Assembly (NCBI GenBank): GCA_000213395.2
Contig: AFHY01000006.1
Span: 1 to 37,939, forward strand
Length of the DNA: 37,939 nt
Direction of reading: 5' to 3'
From: a gamma proteobacterium SCGC AAA007-O20
GTDB lineage: Bacteria; Pseudomonadota; Gammaproteobacteria; PS1; Pseudothioglobaceae
Every line of letters starts with the position of its first letter. Within the stretch, counting starts at the first letter, position 1. This document shows positions 1 through 8,874 of this stretch, one piece after another. The notes beneath the pieces were generated by a model. The model saw only the letters and a program-made list of their open reading frames with translations, was not told where the DNA came from and did not search any database. The position numbers and the translations under genes were made by a program.

Positions 1-511
1 CAACAGGGGATTGCACCCTTCCCGCTGAACGTGCACCAGAAATTTTGCGCCACAACACTGGAGAAATTTCAAACCCAACCAATCGGTCAATAATACGTCT
101 TGCTTGCTGTGCGTCCACAAGATCTGTATTAATTTTTCTGGGGTTAGTTATGGCATCAGTGATGGCGCCTTTGGTAATCTCATGAAAGACAATTCTTGGG
201 GTATCTTCTGCTAGTGACAATGCTTGCTGTAGATGCCAAGCTATAGCCTCACCTTCGCGGTCTTCATCCGTCGCAAGGTAGACTTTTTCAGCCGCTTTAA
301 CTGATTTTTTAAGGTCAGAAACTATTTTCTTCTTGTCACTACTGATTGTATAGGTGGGAAGAAAATTATTATTTAAGTCAATGCCCATATCTTTCTTAGG
401 CATATCTCTAATGTGGCCTATACTTGACTTAACAATATAGTCAGGGCCTAGAAACTTTTCAATCGTTTTTGCTTTCGCCGGGGACTCGACAATAACAAGA
501 TTTTTTGACAT
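1..511 (-). CDS. topA: DNA topoisomerase I, N-terminal part (Toprim domain), truncated at window edge
   Basis: Manual translation of the minus strand from ATG at 511: MSKNLVIVESPAKAKTIEKFLGPDYIVKSSIGHIRDMPKKDMGID...YLATDEDREGEAIAWHL...VDAQQARRIIDRLVGFEISPVLWRKISGARSAGRVQSPV, open to position 1. Classic TopA Toprim motifs. Not in the supplied ORF track because no stop is in the window. Confidence 0.96.
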   Translation of the reverse strand, partial: MSKNLVIVESPAKAKTIEKFLGPDYIVKSSIGHIRDMPKKDMGIDLNNNFLPTYTISSDKKKIVSDLKKSVKAAEKVYLATDEDREGEAIAWHLQQALSLAEDTPRIVFHEITKGAITDAITNPRKINTDLVDAQQARRIIDRLVGFEISPVLWRKISGARSAGRVQSPV

Positions 512-519
512 AAATTGTC

Positions 520-864
520 CTACTGCAGGGTAGGTTTGTCATCATAAAACACAATAGACTCAATCCATTGAGCTGGAACAGGTGCCTCAGTACTATTTCC
601 GATGACCATCATAACAACCCACTTCAAATCATCAATAGTCAATTTTGAGTCTTCCAATGACATCACTTGATCAATGACTATTTCTCGCTGACTCGCACTT
701 AACTGACCCATATTTTCCATGAACATAATAAAGCCTCTGGACTTTGCATCGAGTTTGTTTTTTTCTACTTCATTGTAGATACGCATAGAATTATGCGTGG
801 TATCAAAGGCGGCAATCCTTCCGTCCTGAAGTGCGGCAATATTTTCCAGCCAATTCAATGCCTT
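520..864 (-). CDS. smg: Smg/DUF494 family protein, 3' part only (5' end cut by the junction near 864)
   Basis: Translation WLENIAALQ...SMRIYNEVEKNKLDAKSRGFIMFMENMGQLSASQREIVIDQVMSLEDSKLTIDDLKWVVMMVIGN matches the Smg family pattern; reading through the ATG upstream gives IEKALNWLEN, so the gene is truncated and does not start at 858. smg next to topA is a typical gammaproteobacterial order. Confidence 0.85.
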   Translation of the reverse strand, partial: KALNWLENIAALQDGRIAAFDTTHNSMRIYNEVEKNKLDAKSRGFIMFMENMGQLSASQREIVIDQVMSLEDSKLTIDDLKWVVMMVIGNSTEAPVPAQWIESIVFYDDKPTLQ

Positions 865-2711
865 TTCGATTAGTGGTTGAAAGGGAGCGTGAAATTACGG
901 CACATAGTTCTGCCAGTAGTTACAAAGTTAAGGCAACTCTGGCTGATGAGACGAATGAATTGTTTGAAGTGAAACTCAATGAAGATTTTGCTACCCAAGA
1001 AGAAGCGCAAAATTTTGCACAGGGTATGTTAGAAGCTACTATGAAAGTTGTTTCCGTAGAAACGAAGCCCTCTAAACGTTCCCCTAAGGCTCCTTTTATT
1101 ACCTCAACTTTGCAACAAGAAGCATCTCAAAAGTTGGGTTTTTCTGTGAAGCAGACAATGTCGATTGCACAGAACTTATATCGCGAAGGTGCGATTACTT
1201 ATATGCGTACTGATTCATTAAGCTTATCAGAGGAAGCAATCACTGCTGCTCAAGACGTTATAGTTTCATCCTATGGTTTAGATTTTCATCAAGCCAGGAG
1301 ATATAAAACCAAATCATCTAGTGCCCAAGAGGCACACGAGGCCATCAGGCCGACAGATTTAACCAAGCCGAGCATTTTGGGTTTAGATGATCAATCGGCC
1401 AAGCTATATTCTTTGATATATAAGCGTACATTGGCATCCCAAATGAGTGACGCACAATTACAAAAAACTAAAATCAATATCGATATTTCAAACCGAAATG
1501 AGCACTTTATTGCTGATGGTGAGGTGTTGTCATTTAGTGGTTTCCTTAAAGTTTATGACTACATGGCTGCTGAGGATAAACTGCTACCAAGGCTTGATGT
1601 TGGGGATTCTTTGTCATTGGTGGGTTTAATTTCAAGGGAATCGTTCTCTCGAGCAAAACCGAGATATACAGAGGCATCATTGGTGAAAGAAATTGAGCAG
1701 ATGGGTATTGGAAGACCATCCACTTTTGCAACGATGATTACCACGGTGCAAGATCGGAATTATGTCATTAAGGAAACACGTGAAGGTGTTCAGCGCGATT
1801 ATCAGCAAATTGAGATTGTGGACGGTGTTATTTCAGAGTCAACTCAAAGTGAAACCACTGGCGCCGAAAAAAACAAGTTATTTCCAACAAGCGTTGCCTA
1901 TATATTAGTTGACTTCTTATTGAACAACTTCAAGAATATTATCGGCTATGAGTTTACTGCTAATCTTGAAAGTGATTTTGACAAAATTGCAGAAGAGTCT
2001 AAACCGTGGACTGGTGTTGTTAGAAATTTTTATGAGCCATTTCACGAGCAAATTGAGCTTGCAAAAGAAGTGTCCCGAGATGAAACACATGGCATGAGAG
2101 AATTGGGTGAAGACCCCACCACTGGTAAAACTGTAAGTGTTCGTTTTGGGCGTTATGGACCATTCGCACAAATTGGTCATCAGGATGATGAAGAGAAGCC
2201 TACTTTTGCCTCATTGAGAAAAGGACAAGATATCGAAGCTATCACTCTTATAGAGGCTCTAGAACTTTTTAAAATGCCAAGAACTTTGGGTGAGACAGAT
2301 GATGGTGAAACCGTTAAGGCTAATTATGGACGCTTTGGCCCCTACATTCAATATGGAAAAAAATACGCCTCGTTGAAAGATGTTTCACCTGAAGAAGTTA
2401 CACTTGAAACTGCTTTAGAGTTAATTGTTGCTAAAGAGAAGTTTGACGCTGAAAGGATTATTAAAGTTTTTGATGATTCCGATATCCAAATTCTAAATGG
2501 CCGCTTTGGACCCTATATTTGGAATGGTAAAAAACGCGGGAAAGGACAAAAAAACGTCACTGTTGAAAAAGTATTTGGAGATAAGGCGCCAATCGATTTG
2601 ACACTTGAAGAGTGTAAAAAAGCTATCGAAGGTAAAGACAAAGCTAAAGCAAAAAAGCGTAAAAAAAAGCTGATTCTAAAAAATAAAACTCATCAAATCA
2701 ATAAGTTGTAG
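865..2711 (+). CDS. topA: DNA topoisomerase I, C-terminal part (catalytic Tyr domain and C-terminal repeats), N-terminally truncated
   Basis: RLVVERERE... AITYMRTDS (active-site Tyr motif), AQEAHEAIRPT, and GRFGPYIQYGKKYASL / GRFGPYIWNGKKR repeats. Lacks the Toprim domain, which lies inverted at 1..511. The listed start at 831 is inside inverted smg sequence. Confidence 0.95.
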
Positions 2712-2785
2712 TTATCCGATTGTCTGGTAATTCTTTCTAGGCTGTGGGAAAATCTCTATTTTAAATAAATAATAGTAGCCAGTAC

Positions 2786-3397
2786 ATGACAAAGGTTAAG
2801 ATCTGTGGTTTTACGAATGCTGAAAATGCCCAACAAGCTGCCCTTGTTGGTGTAGATGCTATTGGCATGGTGTTTTATGATAAATCTCCGCGCTATGTCG
2901 ATATAGATGCGGCTCGTGAAATTGTTGCTGCGCTCCCTCCTTTTGTCAATAGAGTCGGTTTGTTTGTTAATGCTAACCCAAGCCTAATCGATGAGGTGCT
3001 CTGTGAGGTAGCACTGGATACATTACAGTTCCATGGAGATGAGACTGTCAATGAATGTATGCAATACAATATACCTTTCATTAAGTCAGTTAGAGTTTCT
3101 TCAGAGACTGATCTTAAAAAGATTTCCAACGATTTTTCTAAGGCCAGTGCTTTATTACTGGACTCTTATAGTTCCAATACTTATGGTGGTACAGGAAAGC
3201 CTTTCGATTGGTCCCTAGCATGCGTTGAAATTGACTTACCCGTGATTCTTGCGGGTGGCCTTAATCCAGACAATGTAGCTGAAGCAATCAGCCAAGTGAA
3301 GCCTTTCGCAGTGGATGCTTCAAGTGGTGTTGAAAGTGCAAAAGGTGTTAAAGATATTGATAAAATAAAATCTTTTATTAGCAATATTCGTTCATGA
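2786..3397 (+). CDS. trpF: phosphoribosylanthranilate isomerase
   Basis: [36 protein letters not shown] ... [10 protein letters not shown]...[15 protein letters not shown], typical TrpF motifs; overlaps the trpB start. Confidence 0.96.
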   Translation: MTKVKICGFTNAENAQQAALVGVDAIGMVFYDKSPRYVDIDAAREIVAALPPFVNRVGLFVNANPSLIDEVLCEVALDTLQFHGDETVNECMQYNIPFIKSVRVSSETDLKKISNDFSKASALLLDSYSSNTYGGTGKPFDWSLACVEIDLPVILAGGLNPDNVAEAISQVKPFAVDASSGVESAKGVKDIDKIKSFISNIRS

Positions 3398-4596
3398 GTT
3401 ATAACCTACCAGACGAGAAAGGCCACTTTGAGCAATATGGCGGTGTTTTTATTGCAGAAACACTAATGACAGCTGTAACAGAACTCAAACTTGCCTATGA
3501 AAAATACAAGGATGATGCCGAATTTTTAGCCGAATTTGAAAACGACCTTAAGCATTATGTTGGTCGTAAAAGCCCACTATATCACGCAAAAAATTTAAGC
3601 AAGCAGTTGGGTGGCGCTCAAATCTATTTAAAACGAGAAGATTTAAACCACACCGGAGCTCACAAAATAAACAATACCATCGGTCAGGCGCTATTGGCTA
3701 GTCGAATGGGTAAAACAAGAATCATTGCCGAGACTGGTGCAGGGCAACACGGTGTAGCTTCTGCTACCGTTGCTGCAAGACTTGGTTTAGAGTGTGTAGT
3801 ATATATGGGTGAAGTTGATGTTGCCCGTCAAGCTCAGAATGTTTATCGTATGAAGTTACTGGGTGCATCAGTTGTTCCGGTTACCGCGGGGTCGCGAACC
3901 TTGAAAGATGCGCTGAATGAAGCAATGCGTGATTGGGTAACGAATATTGATGATACTTTTTATATTATTGGTACCGTTGCAGGGCCACACCCCTATCCAA
4001 TGATGGTAAGAGATTTTCAGAGCGTCATTGGTAAAGAGGTAAAAGAACAGTTTAGTGCCCAGGTTGGGGGCTTACCAGATGCGTTGGTTGCCTGTGTGGG
4101 AGGTGGCTCAAATGCGATCGGCCTTTTCCATCCTTTTATTGATGATGCCTCAGTAAAGTTCTATGGTGTTGAGGCCGCAGGTTATGGCATTGAAAAGGGA
4201 CCCGTTGCTCATGCAGCTCCTTTGTGTGCAGGCAGTGTTGGTGTTTTGCACGGCAATAGAACTTATCTTATGGAAGACCCAAATGGTCAAATAATTGAAG
4301 GTCATTCTATTTCCGCTGGGCTTGACTACCCTGGTGTTGGTCCAGAGCATGCCTACCTAAAAGATACTGGAAGGGCTGAATATGTGTCCGTTACAGACAA
4401 AGAGGCATTAGAAGCTTTTCATTTACTAACAAGGGTTGAAGGCATATTGCCAGCACTAGAATCTGCACACGCTGTCTCTTACGCTGTTAAGTTGGCTCAA
4501 GAATGGTCAAGTGACAAAAACATAGTGATCAACCTGTCTGGACGTGGTGACAAAGACATGCACACTGTTGGCGAAATTGAGGGTCTTGAATTCTAA
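3394..4596 (+). CDS. trpB: tryptophan synthase beta subunit
   Basis: [59 protein letters not shown] motifs. Confidence 0.98.
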   Translation: MSYNLPDEKGHFEQYGGVFIAETLMTAVTELKLAYEKYKDDAEFLAEFENDLKHYVGRKSPLYHAKNLSKQLGGAQIYLKREDLNHTGAHKINNTIGQALLASRMGKTRIIAETGAGQHGVASATVAARLGLECVVYMGEVDVARQAQNVYRMKLLGASVVPVTAGSRTLKDALNEAMRDWVTNIDDTFYIIGTVAGPHPYPMMVRDFQSVIGKEVKEQFSAQVGGLPDALVACVGGGSNAIGLFHPFIDDASVKFYGVEAAGYGIEKGPVAHAAPLCAGSVGVLHGNRTYLMEDPNGQIIEGHSISAGLDYPGVGPEHAYLKDTGRAEYVSVTDKEALEAFHLLTRVEGILPALESAHAVSYAVKLAQEWSSDKNIVINLSGRGDKDMHTVGEIEGLEF

Positions 4597-4678
4597 CAAG
4601 CAGGTTAGATATTAATCAAAAATTCTGTCATAATAATCTTACTCTAGTGATTTTTATTAGTGCTCTATAGGAGAAATT

Positions 4679-5977
4679 ATGCAAGAGGAAAAATCGGTTC
4701 TGAGAGAACGCGCAGGTATCTTTGCTATTTATCTAGTTGTATTGTTCATTAACGCTTTTGTTGATTTAGGCCACAAAATCATCATTCAGAATACAATTTT
4801 TATGATCTATGGTGAGCAAACACAGCTTATTTTAACTGCCATAGTGAACGCTATGATTCTTGTTCCTTTTATTCTCCTATTTACTCTTTCTGGCTATCTT
4901 TCTGACAAGTTTGCCAAGCCTCTTATAATGCGCTGGAGCGCTTTTGCAGCTGTTTTAATTACGCTGGCGATTACCTATTGTTATTATCAGGGTGCGTATA
5001 AATCTGCATTCGGCTTTACACTGCTTCTTGCAACTCAGAGCGCTATCTATTCGCCAGCTAAGTATGGCTATATTAGAGAGTGCCTAAAGAAGGCTGGATT
5101 GAGTATAGGCAACGCTTACACTTCTGCAGTAACCCTAACATCAATTTTATTGGGTACGGTTTTCTTCTCCTATCTGTTTGAACTTTATCTGGGGGTCAAG
5201 GAATACTCAACACCTGAGGAAATATTGCTTCATATCGCTCCAGTTGGTTGGGTCTTGGTCGGTCTGTCAATGGTTGAGTTGTTGGCAACCTTTGGGGTCC
5301 GTTTTTACGCTACTAAATTTAGTGAAGTGAAGTTGTCAGTTCAAAAACTGATGACGCTTCATTACTTAATGAACAATATTCGAGTCATAAAAGGAAACCA
5401 AATAATTTGGTTTTCGATATGGGGCACTGCTATTTTTTGGGGGATGTCTCAAAACCTTGTTGCAGTTATTCCTGCGCTTGCCAAAGTTAATTTGGGAGTT
5501 ACAAGCCCGCTTATGGTTAACGCCATGTTGGCACTCTCAGTTATAGGAATCATGGTAGGGGCTTATGTTTCTGCAAGAAAAAGTATCAACTCGGTGAAAG
5601 TTAATAATATATATACGGGCTCGGCTACGATTACAGTTTGCGCGATTTTGGTGCCTATTGTATCTATCTTAAGCTTTATACCAAACTCTACAGCTTTAAT
5701 AATAGTATCAGCCTTAATTCTGGTGTTTGGTATTGGTGCAGGTATGATGCTGGTTCCGCTTAACGCTCTGATTCAAGCTCACTCAGCTAAGGATGGTTTG
5801 GGAAGTGTATTGGCAGGTAAGAACTGGATACAGAACATGGCTATGATTGGGCTTTTGCTGCTTACAGTGTTACTTGCTAAATCTAACGTGAGTAGTGTCT
5901 ATATACTTTACTTGAATGCCTTGATAGCGGTAGTTGGATTTACTGTTGTACTTAAAAGACTAAAAGCGATTCTATAG
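4679..5977 (+). CDS. lplT: MFS transporter, LplT-like lysophospholipid transporter
   Basis: 12-TM MFS-like protein; VDLGHKIIIQNTIF and PAKYGYIRE...GNAYTSA pattern; followed directly by a PlsC acyltransferase as in LplT/Aas systems. Confidence 0.75.
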   Translation: MQEEKSVLRERAGIFAIYLVVLFINAFVDLGHKIIIQNTIFMIYGEQTQLILTAIVNAMILVPFILLFTLSGYLSDKFAKPLIMRWSAFAAVLITLAITYCYYQGAYKSAFGFTLLLATQSAIYSPAKYGYIRECLKKAGLSIGNAYTSAVTLTSILLGTVFFSYLFELYLGVKEYSTPEEILLHIAPVGWVLVGLSMVELLATFGVRFYATKFSEVKLSVQKLMTLHYLMNNIRVIKGNQIIWFSIWGTAIFWGMSQNLVAVIPALAKVNLGVTSPLMVNAMLALSVIGIMVGAYVSARKSINSVKVNNIYTGSATITVCAILVPIVSILSFIPNSTALIIVSALILVFGIGAGMMLVPLNALIQAHSAKDGLGSVLAGKNWIQNMAMIGLLLLTVLLAKSNVSSVYILYLNALIAVVGFTVVLKRLKAIL

Positions 5978-5979
5978 TA

Positions 5980-6561
5980 GTGCGACAAATCGCCGGCTAT
6001 CTTTTGTTTGTATGGCGTTATCGATTAAAGGTAAAAGGCATTGAGAACCTTCCAAAGGCTGCCCCAGTACTACTTTTAGGGAATCATATTAGTTGGATAG
6101 ATTTCGCTCTAATACAGTGGGCGACGCCAAGAACAATTCGATTTGTAGTACACGAAGATTACTACAACAAGCTAGTTTTTAAGTGGATTCTGATAGCCGT
6201 AGGCGCTGTTCCAATCAGGCCATCAAATAGTCGAAACGCCATGCAGAATATTGTGAGTTTATTAAACAAAAATTGTGTGGTTGGTATATTTCCCGAAGGG
6301 GAAATTTCTACCAATGGTGAATTGTCTGATTTGAAGAGAGGTTTTGAAAAGATATTGTCAGAATCTAAGGAGGACGTCATTGTGGTTCCTTTTGGAATTA
6401 ATGATATGTGGGGCACTTTTTTCTCAAAGGCGCCAAAAGCAATCAAAAAGAAACAAAAATTTTGTTTTAGAAGAGATATTCATATTAATATTGGATCACC
6501 CCTAAATGCTAACGCAACCAGATCCGAAGTTAAGAAGTCTATTAGCAATTTACTCATTTAA
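5980..6561 (+). CDS. PlsC-type 1-acyl-glycerol-3-phosphate acyltransferase (GTG start)
   Basis: NHISWID (HX4D) and FPEGEIS motifs of glycerolipid acyltransferases; 2 nt after the upstream gene. Confidence 0.85.
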   Translation: MRQIAGYLLFVWRYRLKVKGIENLPKAAPVLLLGNHISWIDFALIQWATPRTIRFVVHEDYYNKLVFKWILIAVGAVPIRPSNSRNAMQNIVSLLNKNCVVGIFPEGEISTNGELSDLKRGFEKILSESKEDVIVVPFGINDMWGTFFSKAPKAIKKKQKFCFRRDIHINIGSPLNANATRSEVKKSISNLLI

Positions 6562-6590
6562 TGGTAATATCAGCTCTATTTTTAAAATAA
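6528..6590. repeat. imperfect direct repeat copy 1 (3' end of plsC-like gene and downstream)
   Basis: agttaagaagtctattagcaatttactcatttaatggtaatat... compared with 7227.. agttaaaaaatctattggcaattcagttttttaatgttaatat... Confidence 0.6.
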
Positions 6591-6612
6591 TAATTAATTA
6601 AAAGGTGATGAT

Positions 6613-7221
6613 ATGAAAAAGATAATAGTAGTCGGTGCAACTGGCAAACTCGGCAAAGAAGTTGTTGAAGGCTTGGCAAAAGATTATGAGGTCATCCGTG
6701 CAGGACGTTCAGGCCCTGATCTCAAGTTAGATGCTTTTGATTTTTCAAGCGTCAGCGAAGTGTTTGCAAGTGTCGGCCCTTTTGATGGGCTAGTGTCTTG
6801 TATCGGTAGCACCCCTTTTAAAACGTTTGAAGAACTTACCATGGAAGATTTTACGACTGGGCTATCGACCAAATGTTTGAGTCAATTAAATTTAGCAAAA
6901 TCAGCCATTCCGTTTTTGACTGAGAACGGGTCAATCACATTAACAAGCGGCATCATAGGTGATGAACCTATTCTTGCGGGAGCATGTGCTGCTGCTGCAA
7001 ATGGTGCTCTGAATATGTGCGTATCAACTTTGGCCGCAGAGTATGCAGGCAAACTTCGAATCAATATTGTGTCACCATCGATTATTGAAAATTCCGTAGA
7101 TTATTATGGAATGCTTTTCGATGGTTTTGAGCCAACATCAAAAGAAAGCATCATTCATGCATATCGCCGCACCATATCAGCGCCAATTACTGGTCGTGTG
7201 CTACGCTTAACAAGATCGTAA
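6613..7221 (+). CDS. short-chain dehydrogenase/reductase-like protein (atypical active site)
   Basis: N-terminal VVGATGKLGKEV nucleotide-binding motif and SDR-like pattern; the region of the usual YxxxK reads GACAAAANGALN. Confidence 0.8.
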   Translation: MKKIIVVGATGKLGKEVVEGLAKDYEVIRAGRSGPDLKLDAFDFSSVSEVFASVGPFDGLVSCIGSTPFKTFEELTMEDFTTGLSTKCLSQLNLAKSAIPFLTENGSITLTSGIIGDEPILAGACAAAANGALNMCVSTLAAEYAGKLRINIVSPSIIENSVDYYGMLFDGFEPTSKESIIHAYRRTISAPITGRVLRLTRS

Positions 7222-7226
7222 AAGAG

Positions 7227-7292
7227 AGTTAAAAAATCTATTGGCAATTCAGTTTTTTAATGTTAATATTTAATCTAATTTTAAGGCACTAA
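7227..7292. repeat. imperfect direct repeat copy 2, downstream of the SDR-like gene
   Basis: See copy 1; register offset is 699 bp. Confidence 0.6.
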
Positions 7293-7332
7293 TTATTTTA
7301 TAAGAGTTAGCGTATTTCTTTTTGGGGAGGGC

Positions 7333-8874
7333 ATGACTAATCACAAGAGAAAGAGAAGGGATGGTGGACGATCTGCGAAGATTGCATATAGAAAAAAATC
7401 TGCGCAAATAGAAGCTCCAAGGTTTTTATCACGAAAAATTCCATGCTATGAGTTACTCAGTGAAGAGGAATTGGTGAGAATTGAAGAACATGCAGACTGG
7501 ATTCTTAAAGAGGTCGGTATCGAGTTTTGGGGAGATGATGAGGCCCTAAAACTGTTCAAGGATGCAGGTGTCACAGTTAAAGGCAACAGACTGCAATTTG
7601 ATAAAGGACATGCCCGTGAACTTTGCAAGACAGCTCCTAAAGAGTTCGAAATGCATGCTCGAAATCCAAAAAGGTCAACGATATTTGGTGGCAATAGATT
7701 GGTTCTTGGCCCAGCATACGGATCCCCTTTTGTTTACGATCGAAAGAGAGGAAGGAGACAGGGCACCATGGAAGATTTCCGGAACTTGATCAAACTTGCT
7801 CACATGATCCCTTGGTTGCACCATACAAGTGGCACAGTTTGTGAGCCGGTTGATATACCTGTTAACAAGCGCCATTTAGATATGGTGTATGCTCATTTAA
7901 AGTATTCTGACAAGCCGTTTATGGGCGCTGTGACTGCACCCGAACGTGCCGAAGATTCGATTGCAATGGCGCGAATTGTTTTTGGTGATGAGTTTCTAGA
8001 GTCAAACTGTGTTATTCAGGGCAATATAAACGTTAACTCGCCTCTGGTTTATGACAATACCATGTCTGGGGCCTTGAAAGCCTATGCGAGGGCTAATCAG
8101 GGTGTTGTTATAACGCCCTTTATTCTTGGTGGTGCAATGTCGCCGGTTACTATGCCAGCAGCAGTCGCTCAAGCCCATGCTGAAACTATGGTAGGCGTTG
8201 CCTTAACTCAATTGATACGACCGGGCGCGAGTGCTGTGTATGGCAATTTTTTAACAACTATGGATCTTAAGTCTGGGGCACCAACATTTGGAACGCCTGA
8301 ATCTACTCTGGCAACCCTAGCGGTTGGACAGATGGCACGAAGATTGGGGTTGCCTTTTCGGGCTGGCGGTCATTACACAGCTTCCAAAGTGACTGATGCT
8401 CAAGCCATGCAGGAGTCGGCGGATTCAATGTTTCCAGCATTTTTGGCTGGCGCTAATTTTATCCACCAAGCGGCTGGCTGGTTGGAGGGCGGTTTAGTTG
8501 TAGGTTATGAGAAATTTATACTTGATTCGGACCGTCTTGGAATGTTGCATCGGATGGGTGATGGAATGGTCATTAATGAGAATTCTTTGGGTTTTAGTGC
8601 CTATATGGAAAACTCCCCAGGCGAGAACTTTTTAGGTACAGAGCATACTGGAGAAAACTTTGAGACAGCAAACTTCCGCTCTGAAATGGCTGACAATAAT
8701 TCTTTTGAGCAGTGGGAAGAGGATGGCTCTAAGGACGCCGAAGAGAGAGCTTACGAGCGCTGGAATACTATGCTCGATGAATATATAGAGCCACCGATGG
8801 ACCCCGCAATAGATGAAAAATTGAAAGACTTTATGAGGTTAAAGAAAGACAGTATGGATGACGAGTGGTATTAA
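7333..8874 (+). CDS. trimethylamine methyltransferase (MttB/COG5598) superfamily protein, non-pyrrolysine
   Basis: ANQGVVITPFILGGAMSPVTMPAAVAQAHAETMVGVALTQLIRPGASAVYGNFLTTMDLKSGAPTFGTPESTLATLAVGQMARRLGLPFRAGGHYTASKVTDAQAMQES is characteristic of MttB-superfamily proteins; ORF is continuous with no in-frame TAG. Confidence 0.92.
   Translation: MTNHKRKRRDGGRSAKIAYRKKSAQIEAPRFLSRKIPCYELLSEEELVRIEEHADWILKEVGIEFWGDDEALKLFKDAGVTVKGNRLQFDKGHARELCKTAPKEFEMHARNPKRSTIFGGNRLVLGPAYGSPFVYDRKRGRRQGTMEDFRNLIKLAHMIPWLHHTSGTVCEPVDIPVNKRHLDMVYAHLKYSDKPFMGAVTAPERAEDSIAMARIVFGDEFLESNCVIQGNINVNSPLVYDNTMSGALKAYARANQGVVITPFILGGAMSPVTMPAAVAQAHAETMVGVALTQLIRPGASAVYGNFLTTMDLKSGAPTFGTPESTLATLAVGQMARRLGLPFRAGGHYTASKVTDAQAMQESADSMFPAFLAGANFIHQAAGWLEGGLVVGYEKFILDSDRLGMLHRMGDGMVINENSLGFSAYMENSPGENFLGTEHTGENFETANFRSEMADNNSFEQWEEDGSKDAEERAYERWNTMLDEYIEPPMDPAIDEKLKDFMRLKKDSMDDEWY

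Noticed and set aside
831-864. Listed N-terminus MRQYFPANSMPF of the 831..2711 ORF
   Set aside because: These residues come from antisense smg sequence across the inversion junction; genuine TopA homology starts at RLVVERERE.
1-864. Programmed inversion or phase switch of topA
   Set aside because: No recombinase, no visible inverted repeats at both ends, and topA is normally essential; an assembly or amplification chimera explains the exact edge better.
7333-8874. Pyrrolysine-containing TMA methyltransferase
   Set aside because: The ORF has no in-frame TAG and no pyl genes are in the window.
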